A DNA stretch of 64,000 nt, taken from Roseinatronobacter thiooxidans (GTDB taxonomy: Bacteria; Pseudomonadota; Alphaproteobacteria; Rhodobacterales; Rhodobacteraceae). Of this stretch, positions 1 through 8,314 are shown one piece after another. A program made the translations under genes and the position numbers. Under the pieces are notes generated by a model. That model ran no database searches, had not been told where the DNA came from, and saw nothing but the letters and a program-made list of their open reading frames with translations. Position 1 is the stretch's first letter. Each line of letters opens with the position of its first letter. The DNA lies in assembly GCF_001870675.1 (NCBI RefSeq), contig NZ_MEHT01000007.1, positions 1 to 64,000 on the forward strand, given 5' to 3'.

Positions 1-76
1 CGTTGATCCCGCCGCCAATGACCAGAAGGTCATGGGTCGGTGTGTCAGCAGGGCCTTCCTTGATGGATTGCGACAT
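1..76 (-). CDS. glpD: Glycerol-3-phosphate dehydrogenase, N-terminal fragment (runs off the window)
   Basis: Only the first 25 codons are inside the window. They end in the dinucleotide-binding start HDLLVIGGGIN, typical of the FAD-dependent aerobic glycerol-3-phosphate dehydrogenase GlpD, which oxidises glycerol-3-phosphate at the membrane. The ATG at 76 has a strong GGAGG-type ribosome binding site about 8 bases upstream. The upstream region carries TTTTCG-type boxes that suit a DeoR-family GlpR repressor. Another FAD oxidoreductase with the same N-terminal motif cannot be excluded from so short a piece. Confidence 0.72.
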   Translation of the reverse strand, partial: MSQSIKEGPADTPTHDLLVIGGGIN

Positions 77-121
77 ACGCCCTCCTCCAGCGCAAGCGTA
101 ACAACAGGCGCACACTATCCT

Positions 122-190
122 TGCGAAAATAATTCATGCAAGTAGTTTTCGTTTTTTACGATTATATTTTCGCTATCAGTGAAACGAAAA
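122..190. promoter_or_regulatory. Candidate GlpR (DeoR-family) operator cluster upstream of glpD
   Basis: Four copies of a TTTTCG(T/C) box lie in 70 bases of AT-rich DNA: reverse at 130-122, forward at 146-155 and 167-174, and reverse at 190-182. DeoR-type GlpR repressors in proteobacteria bind repeated TTTCG-like half sites before glycerol genes. The position 46-114 bases upstream of the glpD start suits an operator/promoter. This is an assignment by pattern and context. Confidence 0.45.
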
Positions 191-567
191 AATAAAAGCG
201 CTTTGTTGTACTTTTGTTCCGAAGCTTTTGATCGCATCATGGCAAATACTCGAAAACCGAACATCACCACAGCAGCAATGCAGGCCAAGTGCCCCCACCC
301 TGCCAGCACGCCCGAATCACTACCCCCGCAGATCAAGACGGCCTGTGTTTGCGCGCTCTGCATTCAACCAACCTAAGCGCGCCTCTTATGCGACGAAACA
401 ATCTGGTTTCTGTGCCCCCAAAGACCGATGCCAACATGGCAGCCTGCACCGGCAAGAGCCTGCAGTTGCAACAAAACGCGCGCCTGCGTCATGAGAATAC
501 TCTCAACCAAAAACCTTGCGCAAACCAAAGCAGCGATGTTTACTCTTTAGGAACTTGGTGGGGCACC
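191..567. other. Intergenic stretch without a recognised gene
   Basis: Between the TTTTCG boxes and the GT2 start I see no convincing gene. A reading frame on the plus strand runs through this stretch into the glycosyltransferase, but its translation is unlike any transferase N-terminus, and the family motif starts only at the ATG at 568. The stretch probably holds the promoter for the rightward glycan genes. Confidence 0.5.
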
Positions 568-1578
568 ATGCAGACAATTTCAGTCATTATCCCTTTTTAC
601 CAATGCGAAACCGGCGTCCTTGCCCGGACACTCCTTTCTATAGAGGCTCAGGTCATCCCGACAGGCTGGCGCTTGCAGGCTGTGCTGGTCGATGACGGCT
701 CGCCCTTGCCCGCCCGCAATGAAATCAAAGGAGTTGATCTGACCGCGCCGCGGTTTCTAAAGGTCGTGGAACAAGCCAACAAGGGCGTTGGGGCCGCACG
801 GAACCACGGCCTTGACATCGCAATTCCGGAAAGTGCAGCCATCGCGTTTCTGGATTCCGACGACATCTGGCCTGCGGGCCATATCGCGCGCGCCATCGCG
901 GCACTAGAGGCCGGATTCGACTTTTATTTCACCGATAACCGGCGCGACAAATCCCACGAGTCCCACATCCGTTCGCGCTACAGCGCGCGCACCGCGCAGC
1001 TTATCGACCAAACGGGTCAGACATCCGGTCTGGTCGAGTTACCCCAAGACAAAATCGTGGGCTTTTGCTTGCGCGAATTTCCCTGCCAAGCGTCAACGAT
1101 TGTTTACCGCGCAAGCGTAGCCCCGCTGCTGCGCTTCCCGACCCATCTCAAATATTCGGGCGAGGATGTGTTGTTTATGACAGAATTGCTGGCGCGCTCC
1201 ACTCGGGTAGGGTTCGACCATGATGGCATGGTCGAATGCGGCGATGGCGTGAATATCTACTTCAAAAACCTTGCATGGGATGCACCCCGCTTCCTCAATA
1301 TCAAGGTTGACCAGATGCTGACCTATCGGGCTTTGGCGAAAGCAGATTTCCTAAACACCAGCAACAAAGCCCTAAGCCAGAATTTGTTGGAGATCGCAAC
1401 CAGCCAACTGAGTTTCCATGTAATACGGACCCTTGTGAAAAACCCGAAGAAAGCGGTTGGGCAACTCTGGCGGCTGTTCACAACCGATATCGGGGCGGGT
1501 GCAAAGGTGCTTGTCGCAACTCCCAAGACAATTTTTGCAAAACTGCTGGGGCGCGCGGTTCCAGTCGAAGTTGACTGA
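568..1578 (+). CDS. Family 2 glycosyltransferase
   Basis: 336 residues. This is a GT-A fold inverting transferase that would add a sugar to a surface glycan on the cytoplasmic side. The N-terminus ISVIIPFYQC, the VDDGS motif (residues 41-45) and the metal-binding FLDSDD (94-99) are classical GT2 elements. No membrane segment is obvious. The ATG at 568 was chosen because the transferase fold begins there and a GGAACTTGG stretch precedes it. An upstream extension in the same frame has no family resemblance. The flippase gene follows after 7 bases, so the two form a transcription unit. Donor and acceptor sugars cannot be read from the sequence. Confidence 0.85.
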   Translation: MQTISVIIPFYQCETGVLARTLLSIEAQVIPTGWRLQAVLVDDGSPLPARNEIKGVDLTAPRFLKVVEQANKGVGAARNHGLDIAIPESAAIAFLDSDDIWPAGHIARAIAALEAGFDFYFTDNRRDKSHESHIRSRYSARTAQLIDQTGQTSGLVELPQDKIVGFCLREFPCQASTIVYRASVAPLLRFPTHLKYSGEDVLFMTELLARSTRVGFDHDGMVECGDGVNIYFKNLAWDAPRFLNIKVDQMLTYRALAKADFLNTSNKALSQNLLEIATSQLSFHVIRTLVKNPKKAVGQLWRLFTTDIGAGAKVLVATPKTIFAKLLGRAVPVEVD

Positions 1579-1585
1579 CCGGCCC

Positions 1586-3007
1586 ATGTCACCCGTAAAA
1601 AAGCTGGTCACAGGCACAGCGCTTATCTCATCCGTCAATGCGCTGCGACTGGCGGTTCAGTTGGTCTCGCTGCCCCTTCTGGCGCGGTTACTGAACCCCG
1701 AAGATTACGGCGTTGTGGCAATGGCGATGCCGATCTTGCTGTTTGTCATGCTCTTTGCCGATAGCGGCCTTGGCGTCTCGCTTGTGCGCGAAAAAACTGC
1801 CGATATGACGGCGTGGCACTCTTGCTTCTGGCTGACTGCGGGCTTGGGTGCAGGACTGTCCTTGGCACTTGCGGCACTTGCGCCAAGCTTTGCGCATTGG
1901 ATGGCCGAGCCGACCCTTGCCGCAGTCATGGCGAGCCTTGCATCCGTGATCATGCTGCAATCTCTGACGCTTGTTCCCGGCGCGGCCATGCAGCAGCAAG
2001 CCATGTTCAGCCGCATTGCGATAGCGGAAATCATTGCCATTTTGTTAAGTGTGGGCGTTGCGATTGCAGCGGCACTGAATGGTCTGGGGGTTTGGGCGCT
2101 CGTCTGGCAGCAAATCGTCATGTACGCTGTGCGGCTTGTCCTGACTGCACTCCTTGGCCCCTACAGACCCCGCCTTGTATTTGCATGGCAGGCCGCGCGG
2201 GGGCATGTGGTGTTCGGCTGGACTTTGCTTGCGGCCAATGCCATCGGCTTTGGGGGCCGTTCGGTGGAAAGCATTATGATCGGCAAATTCAGGGGCGCGG
2301 CAGACCTTGGCATATATGGCATGGCCTTCCAGTTTGCGCGCCTGCCCTGGATGATCGTGACAGGCCCGCTACAATTTGTTCTATACCCATTGGTAGCAGG
2401 TGCGCATAGCGACATTGCGAAACTGCGCGCGCAAGCCTTGCTGGCCAGTAAGGTTCTGGCAACCTTGCTGCTGGCGCCCATGGCGCTGATCGGGGCGGCG
2501 GGCGTGCCGATTTTCGATCTGCTGCTGTCCGAAAAATGGCGCGACGCGGCCTATATTTTCGCCCTCATCATTCCGGCAATGGCGGTCCAACCTGTGACAG
2601 GGGTTCTGGGGACATTTATTCTGGCAATCGGGCGCCCTGAAATCCAGCTTCGCCTGACACTGCAATCCACGATCCTGTGGATGGCCTGCCTGTCCAGCGC
2701 CGTTTGGTTTGACCTGACCACTGTGGCCATTGCCTATACGGTTTCCACCCTTGCTTTTTCGGTCTGGAGTCTGAAGGTCATGCTGCCCTTGCTGGGATGC
2801 AGCTTGAAGGATTACGCCAAGGCCGTGGGGGGCCAAGCCATTCTGGCCATTGTGATGGCAGGAACTTATTGGGCAATCACCCAAATCTGGGCCTTGGGTG
2901 ATGTATTTGCCATCTTGCTGGCTGTGGTGCTGGCATGCGGCTGTGTGGGCATCTCGTTGCTGCTGGCGCGCCGCGATCTGACAGAAAGCCTCAGGGCACT
3001 CCGATAG
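1586..3007 (+). CDS. Oligosaccharide flippase, Wzx/MATE-like
   Basis: 473 residues, very hydrophobic, with about 12-14 predicted membrane segments. The N-terminal pattern ALISSVNALRLAVQLVSLPL and the LLNPEDYGVVAMA stretch are typical of PST/Wzx flippases, which move lipid-linked repeat units across the inner membrane. The ATG at 1586 follows the transferase stop by 7 bases. A longer frame would overlap the transferase and lacks the family N-terminus. It points to a Wzx-type assembly route for the glycan made by the neighbouring transferases, but no Wzy polymerase is visible in the window. Confidence 0.85.
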   Translation: MSPVKKLVTGTALISSVNALRLAVQLVSLPLLARLLNPEDYGVVAMAMPILLFVMLFADSGLGVSLVREKTADMTAWHSCFWLTAGLGAGLSLALAALAPSFAHWMAEPTLAAVMASLASVIMLQSLTLVPGAAMQQQAMFSRIAIAEIIAILLSVGVAIAAALNGLGVWALVWQQIVMYAVRLVLTALLGPYRPRLVFAWQAARGHVVFGWTLLAANAIGFGGRSVESIMIGKFRGAADLGIYGMAFQFARLPWMIVTGPLQFVLYPLVAGAHSDIAKLRAQALLASKVLATLLLAPMALIGAAGVPIFDLLLSEKWRDAAYIFALIIPAMAVQPVTGVLGTFILAIGRPEIQLRLTLQSTILWMACLSSAVWFDLTTVAIAYTVSTLAFSVWSLKVMLPLLGCSLKDYAKAVGGQAILAIVMAGTYWAITQIWALGDVFAILLAVVLACGCVGISLLLARRDLTESLRALR

Positions 3008-3060
3008 GCTGCGGGTGTGCTGGCACGCGCCATGCAGTCGCCATTTGCGGGCTGAAACTT

Positions 3061-4185
3061 TCAGCTGCGAACAGCTGCAAGGGTTTTCTGCGGGCATATG
3101 CTTTGCGCAAGTTCTTCAAGCTTCGTTTCGCGCGCAAGATGGTCTGCAGTGGGGCGCAACTCGAACGTGGCCAGAATCTGCCGCCATCTATGCGCCCAGT
3201 CATGGCGGCGCAAGGATTGAGAGATGTTTTGCGCCCTGACGCGCGCAATACGCGCGGGGTCATCGTCCAAACTGGCGATCACGCGCGCAGCGTTGTGTTC
3301 AAGAGGGATGACAGCATCCGGCCAATCGAATGCGGCGCGGTATTCGGGGCAATCCGGTGCAGACCCAAGCACAACCGCCCCCCCTGCCATTCCTTCAAAA
3401 TAACGCGTCGTCAAAACCTGTGCAGTGCCCGCATGCTGATTTCGGGCGTTTTTATGTGCAGGGTCCCAGACAAGATAGTAGCGACTGCGCCGGATAAGGT
3501 CGGCGTTGAAGCGCCGCACATCTTCCCAACCGGCGCCAACAGTCTGATTTTTCCATACATCATAGTGGTAAAACAGCCCTTTTTCCTGTGCCAGCGCCAA
3601 CAGCTCGGCGTGAATTGTTGGATTGTTGCGCCCTATGCAGCATAGATCCACAACGCGGCGGGGATGATCGGGCACTGGCGTCATGCGCAAAACATCCGTC
3701 GCTGTCGAGAGCTGGCTGATCGGGGCAGAGGTGTAGCGCGCAAGTTCAGGAATGCTGGACCCGTTCAGCACAAACACATGGTCGAACTGATCTAGCTTGG
3801 CAAGCGTCTGGGCTTCTCTTGCAAAAGTGTCGGGCCACGCCTCTAGCAAAAAGACCGCAGCCTTGCGAGCGCGGTCGCGCCAGAACCGGATTTGGGGCAG
3901 CTCCTTTAACTGATGAAGAAACTGACATGTATAGACAGCCAGATCATAGTCACGGTCTAAGGTGACTTTCGGCATCCTTGCGACATACATGTCCAGTTTG
4001 TGGCGAAATCGCGCGTCCATCCGATCTCGGAATGGCAGCCTTTTACTTGGGTCGAAAAAACGGTCGCTGGGTGCGACAATGTCAGTATTTTCAATCTGCG
4101 AAATCACATCGGTGAATTCCCACAAAACCCCGCTCCATGCGCGCGGGTCCATGTTGAAGGTTCCCATCAATAGACATTGGCGCAT
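3061..4185 (-). CDS. Glycosyltransferase, CgeB/group-1-like
   Basis: 374 residues, transcribed towards the flippase gene. The C-terminal half looks like the Glyco_trans_1_2 (CgeB-like) fold: VDLCCIGRNN at about residue 185, then a GTAQVLTTRYFEGMAGGAVV stretch that marks the donor-binding site, then SAPDCPEYR. The N-terminal half has no clear metal motif, as expected for a GT-B enzyme. The ATG at 4185 gives the sensible N-terminus MRQCLLMGTFNMDPRAWSG. It probably decorates the glycan made by the flanking genes. The substrate is unknown. It stands alone on its strand, with promoter space at 4186-4318 shared with the divergent sugar operon. Confidence 0.75.
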   Translation of the reverse strand: MRQCLLMGTFNMDPRAWSGVLWEFTDVISQIENTDIVAPSDRFFDPSKRLPFRDRMDARFRHKLDMYVARMPKVTLDRDYDLAVYTCQFLHQLKELPQIRFWRDRARKAAVFLLEAWPDTFAREAQTLAKLDQFDHVFVLNGSSIPELARYTSAPISQLSTATDVLRMTPVPDHPRRVVDLCCIGRNNPTIHAELLALAQEKGLFYHYDVWKNQTVGAGWEDVRRFNADLIRRSRYYLVWDPAHKNARNQHAGTAQVLTTRYFEGMAGGAVVLGSAPDCPEYRAAFDWPDAVIPLEHNAARVIASLDDDPARIARVRAQNISQSLRRHDWAHRWRQILATFELRPTADHLARETKLEELAQSICPQKTLAAVRS

Positions 4186-4318
4186 GTCCTATCCCCCTGA
4201 TTTTCCGGTCTAACAGCCCGCACCAGAATTTGTTCCCCCTTCGGCGAATTATTGCCGAAATGGCGGGAACATTCCTGTTGGTACACAGTTTAGCGTCCAG
4301 TTTATCAGGAGCAGGTGA

Positions 4319-5371
4319 ATGAAAATTTTGGTGACTGGATCAGATGGTTACATCGGCGCGCTTGCAGCACCCCACCTGATGGGGGCCGGGCATGAGGTGG
4401 TGGGGCTGGACACGGGGTTTTACAGGCAAGGCTGGCTGTTCGAGACACAAGCGCCACGCCCCGCCACTTTGACCATGGATATACGCGATGTGACAGCGCG
4501 GGATCTGGAGGGGTTTGACGCGGTTGTGCATATGGCAGAACTGTCCAATGACCCGCTGGCACAGCAATCGCCTGACCTGACCCGCGAGATCAACCATCGG
4601 GGATCTATCCGTCTTGCACAAGCCGCGCGGCAGGCCGGTGTGCGCAGGTTCGTCTATATGTCCTCATGTTCGGTCTACGGGGTCGCGGATGGCAACACAA
4701 TCCTGAACGAACACAGTCCGGTAAACCCCCAGACCGCCTATGCCGCGTGCAAGGTCGATGTGGAACGTGACCTGACCAAAATGATGGGGCCGGATTTCAC
4801 ACCCTGTTTCCTGCGCAATGCCACAGTCTTTGGTGCCAGCCCAAGGCAGCGCTTTGATCTGGTGTTGAATGACCTGTGCGGCCTTGCATGGACCACCGGC
4901 AAGATAACACTGCTGTCCAATGGCAGCCCGTGGCGGCCGCTGGTTCATGTGCAAGATATCTGTCAGGCGGTGCGCCTTGCACTGGAAGCGCCTGCCGAAC
5001 AGATCGCGGGTGTGGCGATAAATGTCGGCTCGGATGACCAGTGCTACCGTGTGATCGACATTGCGCAAATCGTGGCCGCCACCTTTGCGGGATGCGAAAT
5101 CGAAGTGGGGCCGCCCAGCGCGGATAACCGCTCTTATCGGGTCAGTTTCGCGCGTATTACCAAGGTATTGCCCGATTTCCGCTGCCAATGGAACGCCGAG
5201 CGCGGCGCATTGCAGATGAAGCACCTGTTTGAAAGGATCGGGATGGAGGCCGCCGATTTTCATGCCCCCGCCTATACGCGCCAGAGGATGGTCGCCAAAC
5301 TGCGGCAAAATGGCCTGCTGGATGACCGCTTGCGCTGGACAGACGCCATCTCTGGCGCGGTTGCGGCATGA
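4319..5371 (+). CDS. Extended SDR sugar-nucleotide epimerase/dehydratase
   Basis: 350 residues. Rossmann motif GSDGYIG (residues 7-13), MSSCSVYG and the catalytic pair Y141/K145 in YAACK mark an extended short-chain dehydrogenase acting on a nucleotide sugar. The start at 4319 has AGGAGCAGGTG just upstream. The stop overlaps the next start (ATGA), so it begins a tightly coupled four-gene operon with a COG4091-like oxidoreductase, a glucose-1-phosphate cytidylyltransferase and an RfbC-type epimerase. It could be the 4-reductase/epimerase or a divergent dehydratase of the CDP-sugar pathway. It lacks the GHTGFKG start I would expect of a standard CDP-glucose 4,6-dehydratase. Confidence 0.82.
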   Translation: MKILVTGSDGYIGALAAPHLMGAGHEVVGLDTGFYRQGWLFETQAPRPATLTMDIRDVTARDLEGFDAVVHMAELSNDPLAQQSPDLTREINHRGSIRLAQAARQAGVRRFVYMSSCSVYGVADGNTILNEHSPVNPQTAYAACKVDVERDLTKMMGPDFTPCFLRNATVFGASPRQRFDLVLNDLCGLAWTTGKITLLSNGSPWRPLVHVQDICQAVRLALEAPAEQIAGVAINVGSDDQCYRVIDIAQIVAATFAGCEIEVGPPSADNRSYRVSFARITKVLPDFRCQWNAERGALQMKHLFERIGMEAADFHAPAYTRQRMVAKLRQNGLLDDRLRWTDAISGAVAA

Positions 5372-6708
5372 TCATCCTCGACACGGCCCTTGCGCGGCGT
5401 GCAGCGCAAGGGCGGCCAATCCGCGTGGGCATGGTGGGCGCGGGGTTCATGGGCGCAGGGATCGCGCTGCAAATCGCGCAGGCGGTCAAAGGGATGGAGC
5501 TATGCGCCATCGCCGCGCGCCGCACCGATCAGGCGCGCGCGGTCTTCGAGGGCAGCCGCAAGGGCGAACCCGTCCGGCATGCAGACCGCACAGACGAAAT
5601 TTCCCGCGCGATCCGCGACGGCGTGCCGGTTGTCACCCAAGACCCCGCAGCACTGGCCGCTGCCCAAGGGCTGGATGCGATCATCGAGGTGACAGGCGCG
5701 ATGGATTACGCCTTGCGCGGTGTGGAAACGGCAATCGACACGGGCAAGCATGTGGTGCTGATGAATGCCGAACTCGATGGCACCATCGGCCCGCTTCTGG
5801 CAGCGCGCGCACGCGCAGCCGGTGTGGTCTATACCAATGCCGATGGCGACCAGCCCGGCGTTCAGATGAACCTGATCCGATTTGTGCAAGGGATCGGCGT
5901 CAAGCCTGTGCTGGCGGGCAATATCAAAGGCTTGCAAGACACAGACCGCACCCCCGACACCCAGCGCGGTTTTGCGCAAAAATGGGGGCAGAACGTGGCG
6001 ATGGTCACATCCTTTGCCGATGGCACCAAAATCGCGTTCGAACAGGCGATTGTCGCCAATGGTACAGGCATGCGCGTGGCGCGGCGCGGCATGATCGGCC
6101 CCGACCCCACCCATAAAGACCCGACAGCCCCGCTGCGCCCGCTTGAAGACTATGTCGAGATGCTGGCCCCCCATATCGACCCCGATGGGCCGGGCATCGT
6201 GGATTTCGTGGTGGGCGCGCGGCCCGGCCCGGGTGTCTTTGTGCTGGGCACACATAACGACCCGCGCCAACAGCATTATCTGGCGTTGTACAAACTGGGG
6301 ACAGGGCCGTTCTATCTGTTCTACACCCCTTATCACCTGTGCCATTTCGAGGTGCCAATGACGGTTGCACGCGCGGTCCTGTTCAAGGATGCGGCACTTG
6401 CGCCGATTTCGGGGCCGCAGGTCGGCGTCATCGCCACCGCCAAGCGCGATCTGCAACAGGGCGAACAGATCGACGGGATCGGCGGCTTCATGACCTATGG
6501 GCAGGCCGAGAATTCCGATGTCATTGCCCGCGCGCGGTTGTTGCCAATGGGTCTGGCCGAAGGCGCTGTCCTGCGGCGCGCGATTGGCAAGGGCGAAGTG
6601 CTGCATTTTGCAGATGTGGATCTGCCGCAAGGCTCGCGCGTGGCACAGCTTTATACCGAAATGGAACGCATGTTTGGCCTTGTTCCGCAACCAGAGGGAG
6701 CATTTTGA
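5368..6708 (+). CDS. NAD(P)-dependent oxidoreductase with C-terminal SAF domain (COG4091-like)
   Basis: 446 residues. The N-terminal Rossmann fold has VGAGFMGAG (residues 23-31), followed by a homoserine-dehydrogenase-like region with EVTGAMDYALRG and VLMNAELDGTIGPLL. The C-terminal 80 residues (ATAKRDLQQGEQIDGIGG onward) form a SAF domain. Such proteins are annotated as predicted homoserine dehydrogenases, but some sit in sugar-nucleotide operons next to RfbF-type cytidylyltransferases, as here. It overlaps both neighbours by 4 bases and 1 base. A role as a sugar-nucleotide oxidoreductase is inferred from context only. Confidence 0.75.
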   Translation: MIILDTALARRAAQGRPIRVGMVGAGFMGAGIALQIAQAVKGMELCAIAARRTDQARAVFEGSRKGEPVRHADRTDEISRAIRDGVPVVTQDPAALAAAQGLDAIIEVTGAMDYALRGVETAIDTGKHVVLMNAELDGTIGPLLAARARAAGVVYTNADGDQPGVQMNLIRFVQGIGVKPVLAGNIKGLQDTDRTPDTQRGFAQKWGQNVAMVTSFADGTKIAFEQAIVANGTGMRVARRGMIGPDPTHKDPTAPLRPLEDYVEMLAPHIDPDGPGIVDFVVGARPGPGVFVLGTHNDPRQQHYLALYKLGTGPFYLFYTPYHLCHFEVPMTVARAVLFKDAALAPISGPQVGVIATAKRDLQQGEQIDGIGGFMTYGQAENSDVIARARLLPMGLAEGAVLRRAIGKGEVLHFADVDLPQGSRVAQLYTEMERMFGLVPQPEGAF

Positions 6709-7520
6709 TGAAAGTTGTTATATTTGCAGGCGGGCTTGGCACCAGATTGTCAGAAGAAACCGGACGTCGGCCAAAGCCCATGGTCGAGATTGGCGGCAAG
6801 CCGATCCTGCACCACATCATGTCGGTTTTTGCAGGCCATGGCCTGACCGATTTCGTGGTTCTGGGCGGCTACAAGGTAGAAGTGATCAAGGATTATTTCC
6901 TGAATTACCACCAGCGTTCAGGCAATTTCACAGTCGATCTGGCCACAGGCCATGTCACTTGGGCCGATCCCCGCGCCGAGCCGTGGCGCGTAACTGTGGT
7001 CGATACCGGACTTGACACAATGACCGGCGGTCGCTTGAAACGAGCGCGCCATCTGATTGGAAACGAGACATTCTGCCTGACCTATGGCGACGGGCTGGCC
7101 GATGTCGATATCGGCGCGCTGGTCGCGCATCACCGCGCTGTCGGGGCCACAGCAACTGTGACAGCGGTCCAGCCCCCCGGGCGCTTTGGTGTGTTGTCCA
7201 CTGGGGGCGGCGCGCTTGTCGAAGGGTTCCGCGAAAAAGCCGCCGCGGATGTCGGGCTGATCAATGGCGGCTATTTCATCTGCGAGCCGGGTGTTTTTGA
7301 TCTGATCGACAATGATGACACTGTCTGGGAACAAGACCCCATGGCGCGGTTGGTGGCCGACCGCCAGCTTGCCATCTACCAGCATCACGGCTTCTGGCAA
7401 AGCATGGACACATTGCGCGACAAGGATGTTTTGGAGAAAGCCCATGCCGAAGGGGCGCCATGGCTTCGGCCCCGCGCGGTAAGCCCGCTGCAACGGCTGG
7501 GCGGGAGTGTCGTTTCGTGA
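6708..7520 (+). CDS. rfbF: Glucose-1-phosphate cytidylyltransferase
   Basis: 270 residues. It makes CDP-glucose from CTP and glucose-1-phosphate, the first step of CDP-hexose pathways. The nucleotidyltransferase signature GGLGTRLSEET (residues 8-18) and RPKPMVEIGGKPI are diagnostic for RfbF/DdhA. The LTYGDGLADVDI stretch carries the metal-binding Asp. The ATG at 6708 overlaps the previous TGA (TGATG) and has GAGGGAG upstream. It shows that the operon product is a CDP-sugar, not a dTDP-sugar, although the next gene resembles an RmlC-type epimerase. Confidence 0.93.
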   Translation: MKVVIFAGGLGTRLSEETGRRPKPMVEIGGKPILHHIMSVFAGHGLTDFVVLGGYKVEVIKDYFLNYHQRSGNFTVDLATGHVTWADPRAEPWRVTVVDTGLDTMTGGRLKRARHLIGNETFCLTYGDGLADVDIGALVAHHRAVGATATVTAVQPPGRFGVLSTGGGALVEGFREKAAADVGLINGGYFICEPGVFDLIDNDDTVWEQDPMARLVADRQLAIYQHHGFWQSMDTLRDKDVLEKAHAEGAPWLRPRAVSPLQRLGGSVVS

Positions 7521-8041
7521 TCTTCCACAAGACGATTTTCGAAGGCGCGAGTCTGATCGACATCGAGCGCCACACAGATGCGCGCGGCGGGTTTGGGCGC
7601 ACATTTTGCGCCGAAGAGTTCAGGGCGCAGGGCCTGCCCGACAGCTTCGTGCAGCAAAACCTGTCAGTGTCCACCCGTCGCGGCACTTTGCGGGGCATGC
7701 ACTACCAGGTTGCACCGCATGGCGAAGCCAAGCTGGTGCGCTGCATCCGTGGCGCGATTGTGGATGTGATCCTTGATCTGCGGCGCGGGTCTCCGACATT
7801 CATGAAATGGGCGCATTTCACACTGACGGCTGATAATCTTAAACAGCTTTTGGTGCCCAGCGGCTTTGCGCACGGGTTCCAGACCTTGGAAGATGATACC
7901 GAGGTCAGCTATCTTGTCAGCCACCCCTACACCCCCGCAGCCGAACGCGGTGTGCGCTGGAACGACCCCGCCGCCGCTATTGAATGGCCACTTGACCCCA
8001 CAGAAATGTCGGACAAGGACCGGAACTGGCCAGACCTGTGA
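7517..8041 (+). CDS. rfbC: dTDP-4-dehydrorhamnose 3,5-epimerase family (RfbC/RmlC-like)
   Basis: 174 residues, a cupin epimerase. RGTLRGMHYQ with the catalytic His62, and the later SGFAHGFQTL, match the RmlC family, which epimerises C3/C5 of 4-keto sugars. The start is a GTG at 7517 overlapping the previous stop (GTGA), giving the N-terminus VIFHKTIFEGASLIDIERH. The gene ends the four-gene operon. Because the operon encodes a CDP-glucose-forming enzyme and no RmlA/RmlB, the substrate is more likely a CDP-4-keto-6-deoxyhexose than dTDP-4-dehydrorhamnose. The gene name is by homology only. Confidence 0.85.
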   Translation: MIFHKTIFEGASLIDIERHTDARGGFGRTFCAEEFRAQGLPDSFVQQNLSVSTRRGTLRGMHYQVAPHGEAKLVRCIRGAIVDVILDLRRGSPTFMKWAHFTLTADNLKQLLVPSGFAHGFQTLEDDTEVSYLVSHPYTPAAERGVRWNDPAAAIEWPLDPTEMSDKDRNWPDL

Positions 8042-8111
8042 CCGGAAGGCGCGGATAGTCCCGGTTCAGGCAAGCGCAGCGGCCGGCATAGGGCCAACAG
8101 CGCATCAGTCA

Positions 8112-8128
8112 TGCCCCGAACAGGGGCA
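8112..8128. other. Short hairpin after rfbC
   Basis: TGCCCC, a 5-base loop, then GGGGCA forms a perfect 6-bp stem about 70 bases after the rfbC stop. There is no T-run, so termination is uncertain. The rest of 8042-8261 holds nothing I recognise. Confidence 0.3.
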
Positions 8129-8261
8129 ATGCCGAGATTGGTAAATATTTCCTGTGCCGGACACACTGAAATCGAAACAATCGGCAATACTTCTTTCTTT
8201 TGTCCCTTATCCCGCAAATTTTCGCCGCATTTGGAATGCAGTTAAGACCTTATAGAACGGA

Positions 8262-8288
8262 GCGGCCAGACCACTTTGCTTTGGCCGC
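8262..8288 (+). promoter_or_regulatory. Inverted repeat before the Alg44-like gene
   Basis: GCGGCCA (8262-8268) and TGGCCGC (8282-8288) form a 7-bp perfect inverted repeat with a 13-base loop, ending 26 bases before the ATG at 8315. It could be an operator or a leader hairpin controlling the polysaccharide synthase operon. Confidence 0.35.
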
Positions 8289-8314
8289 GATAGCAAATCG
8301 GGGCTTTTCGCGCG

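Noticed and set aside
115-363. Minus-strand frame of 82 codons with a hydrophobic stretch in the region upstream of the GT2 gene
   Set aside because: No family resemblance, no ribosome binding site, and it overlaps the TTTTCG operator-like boxes.
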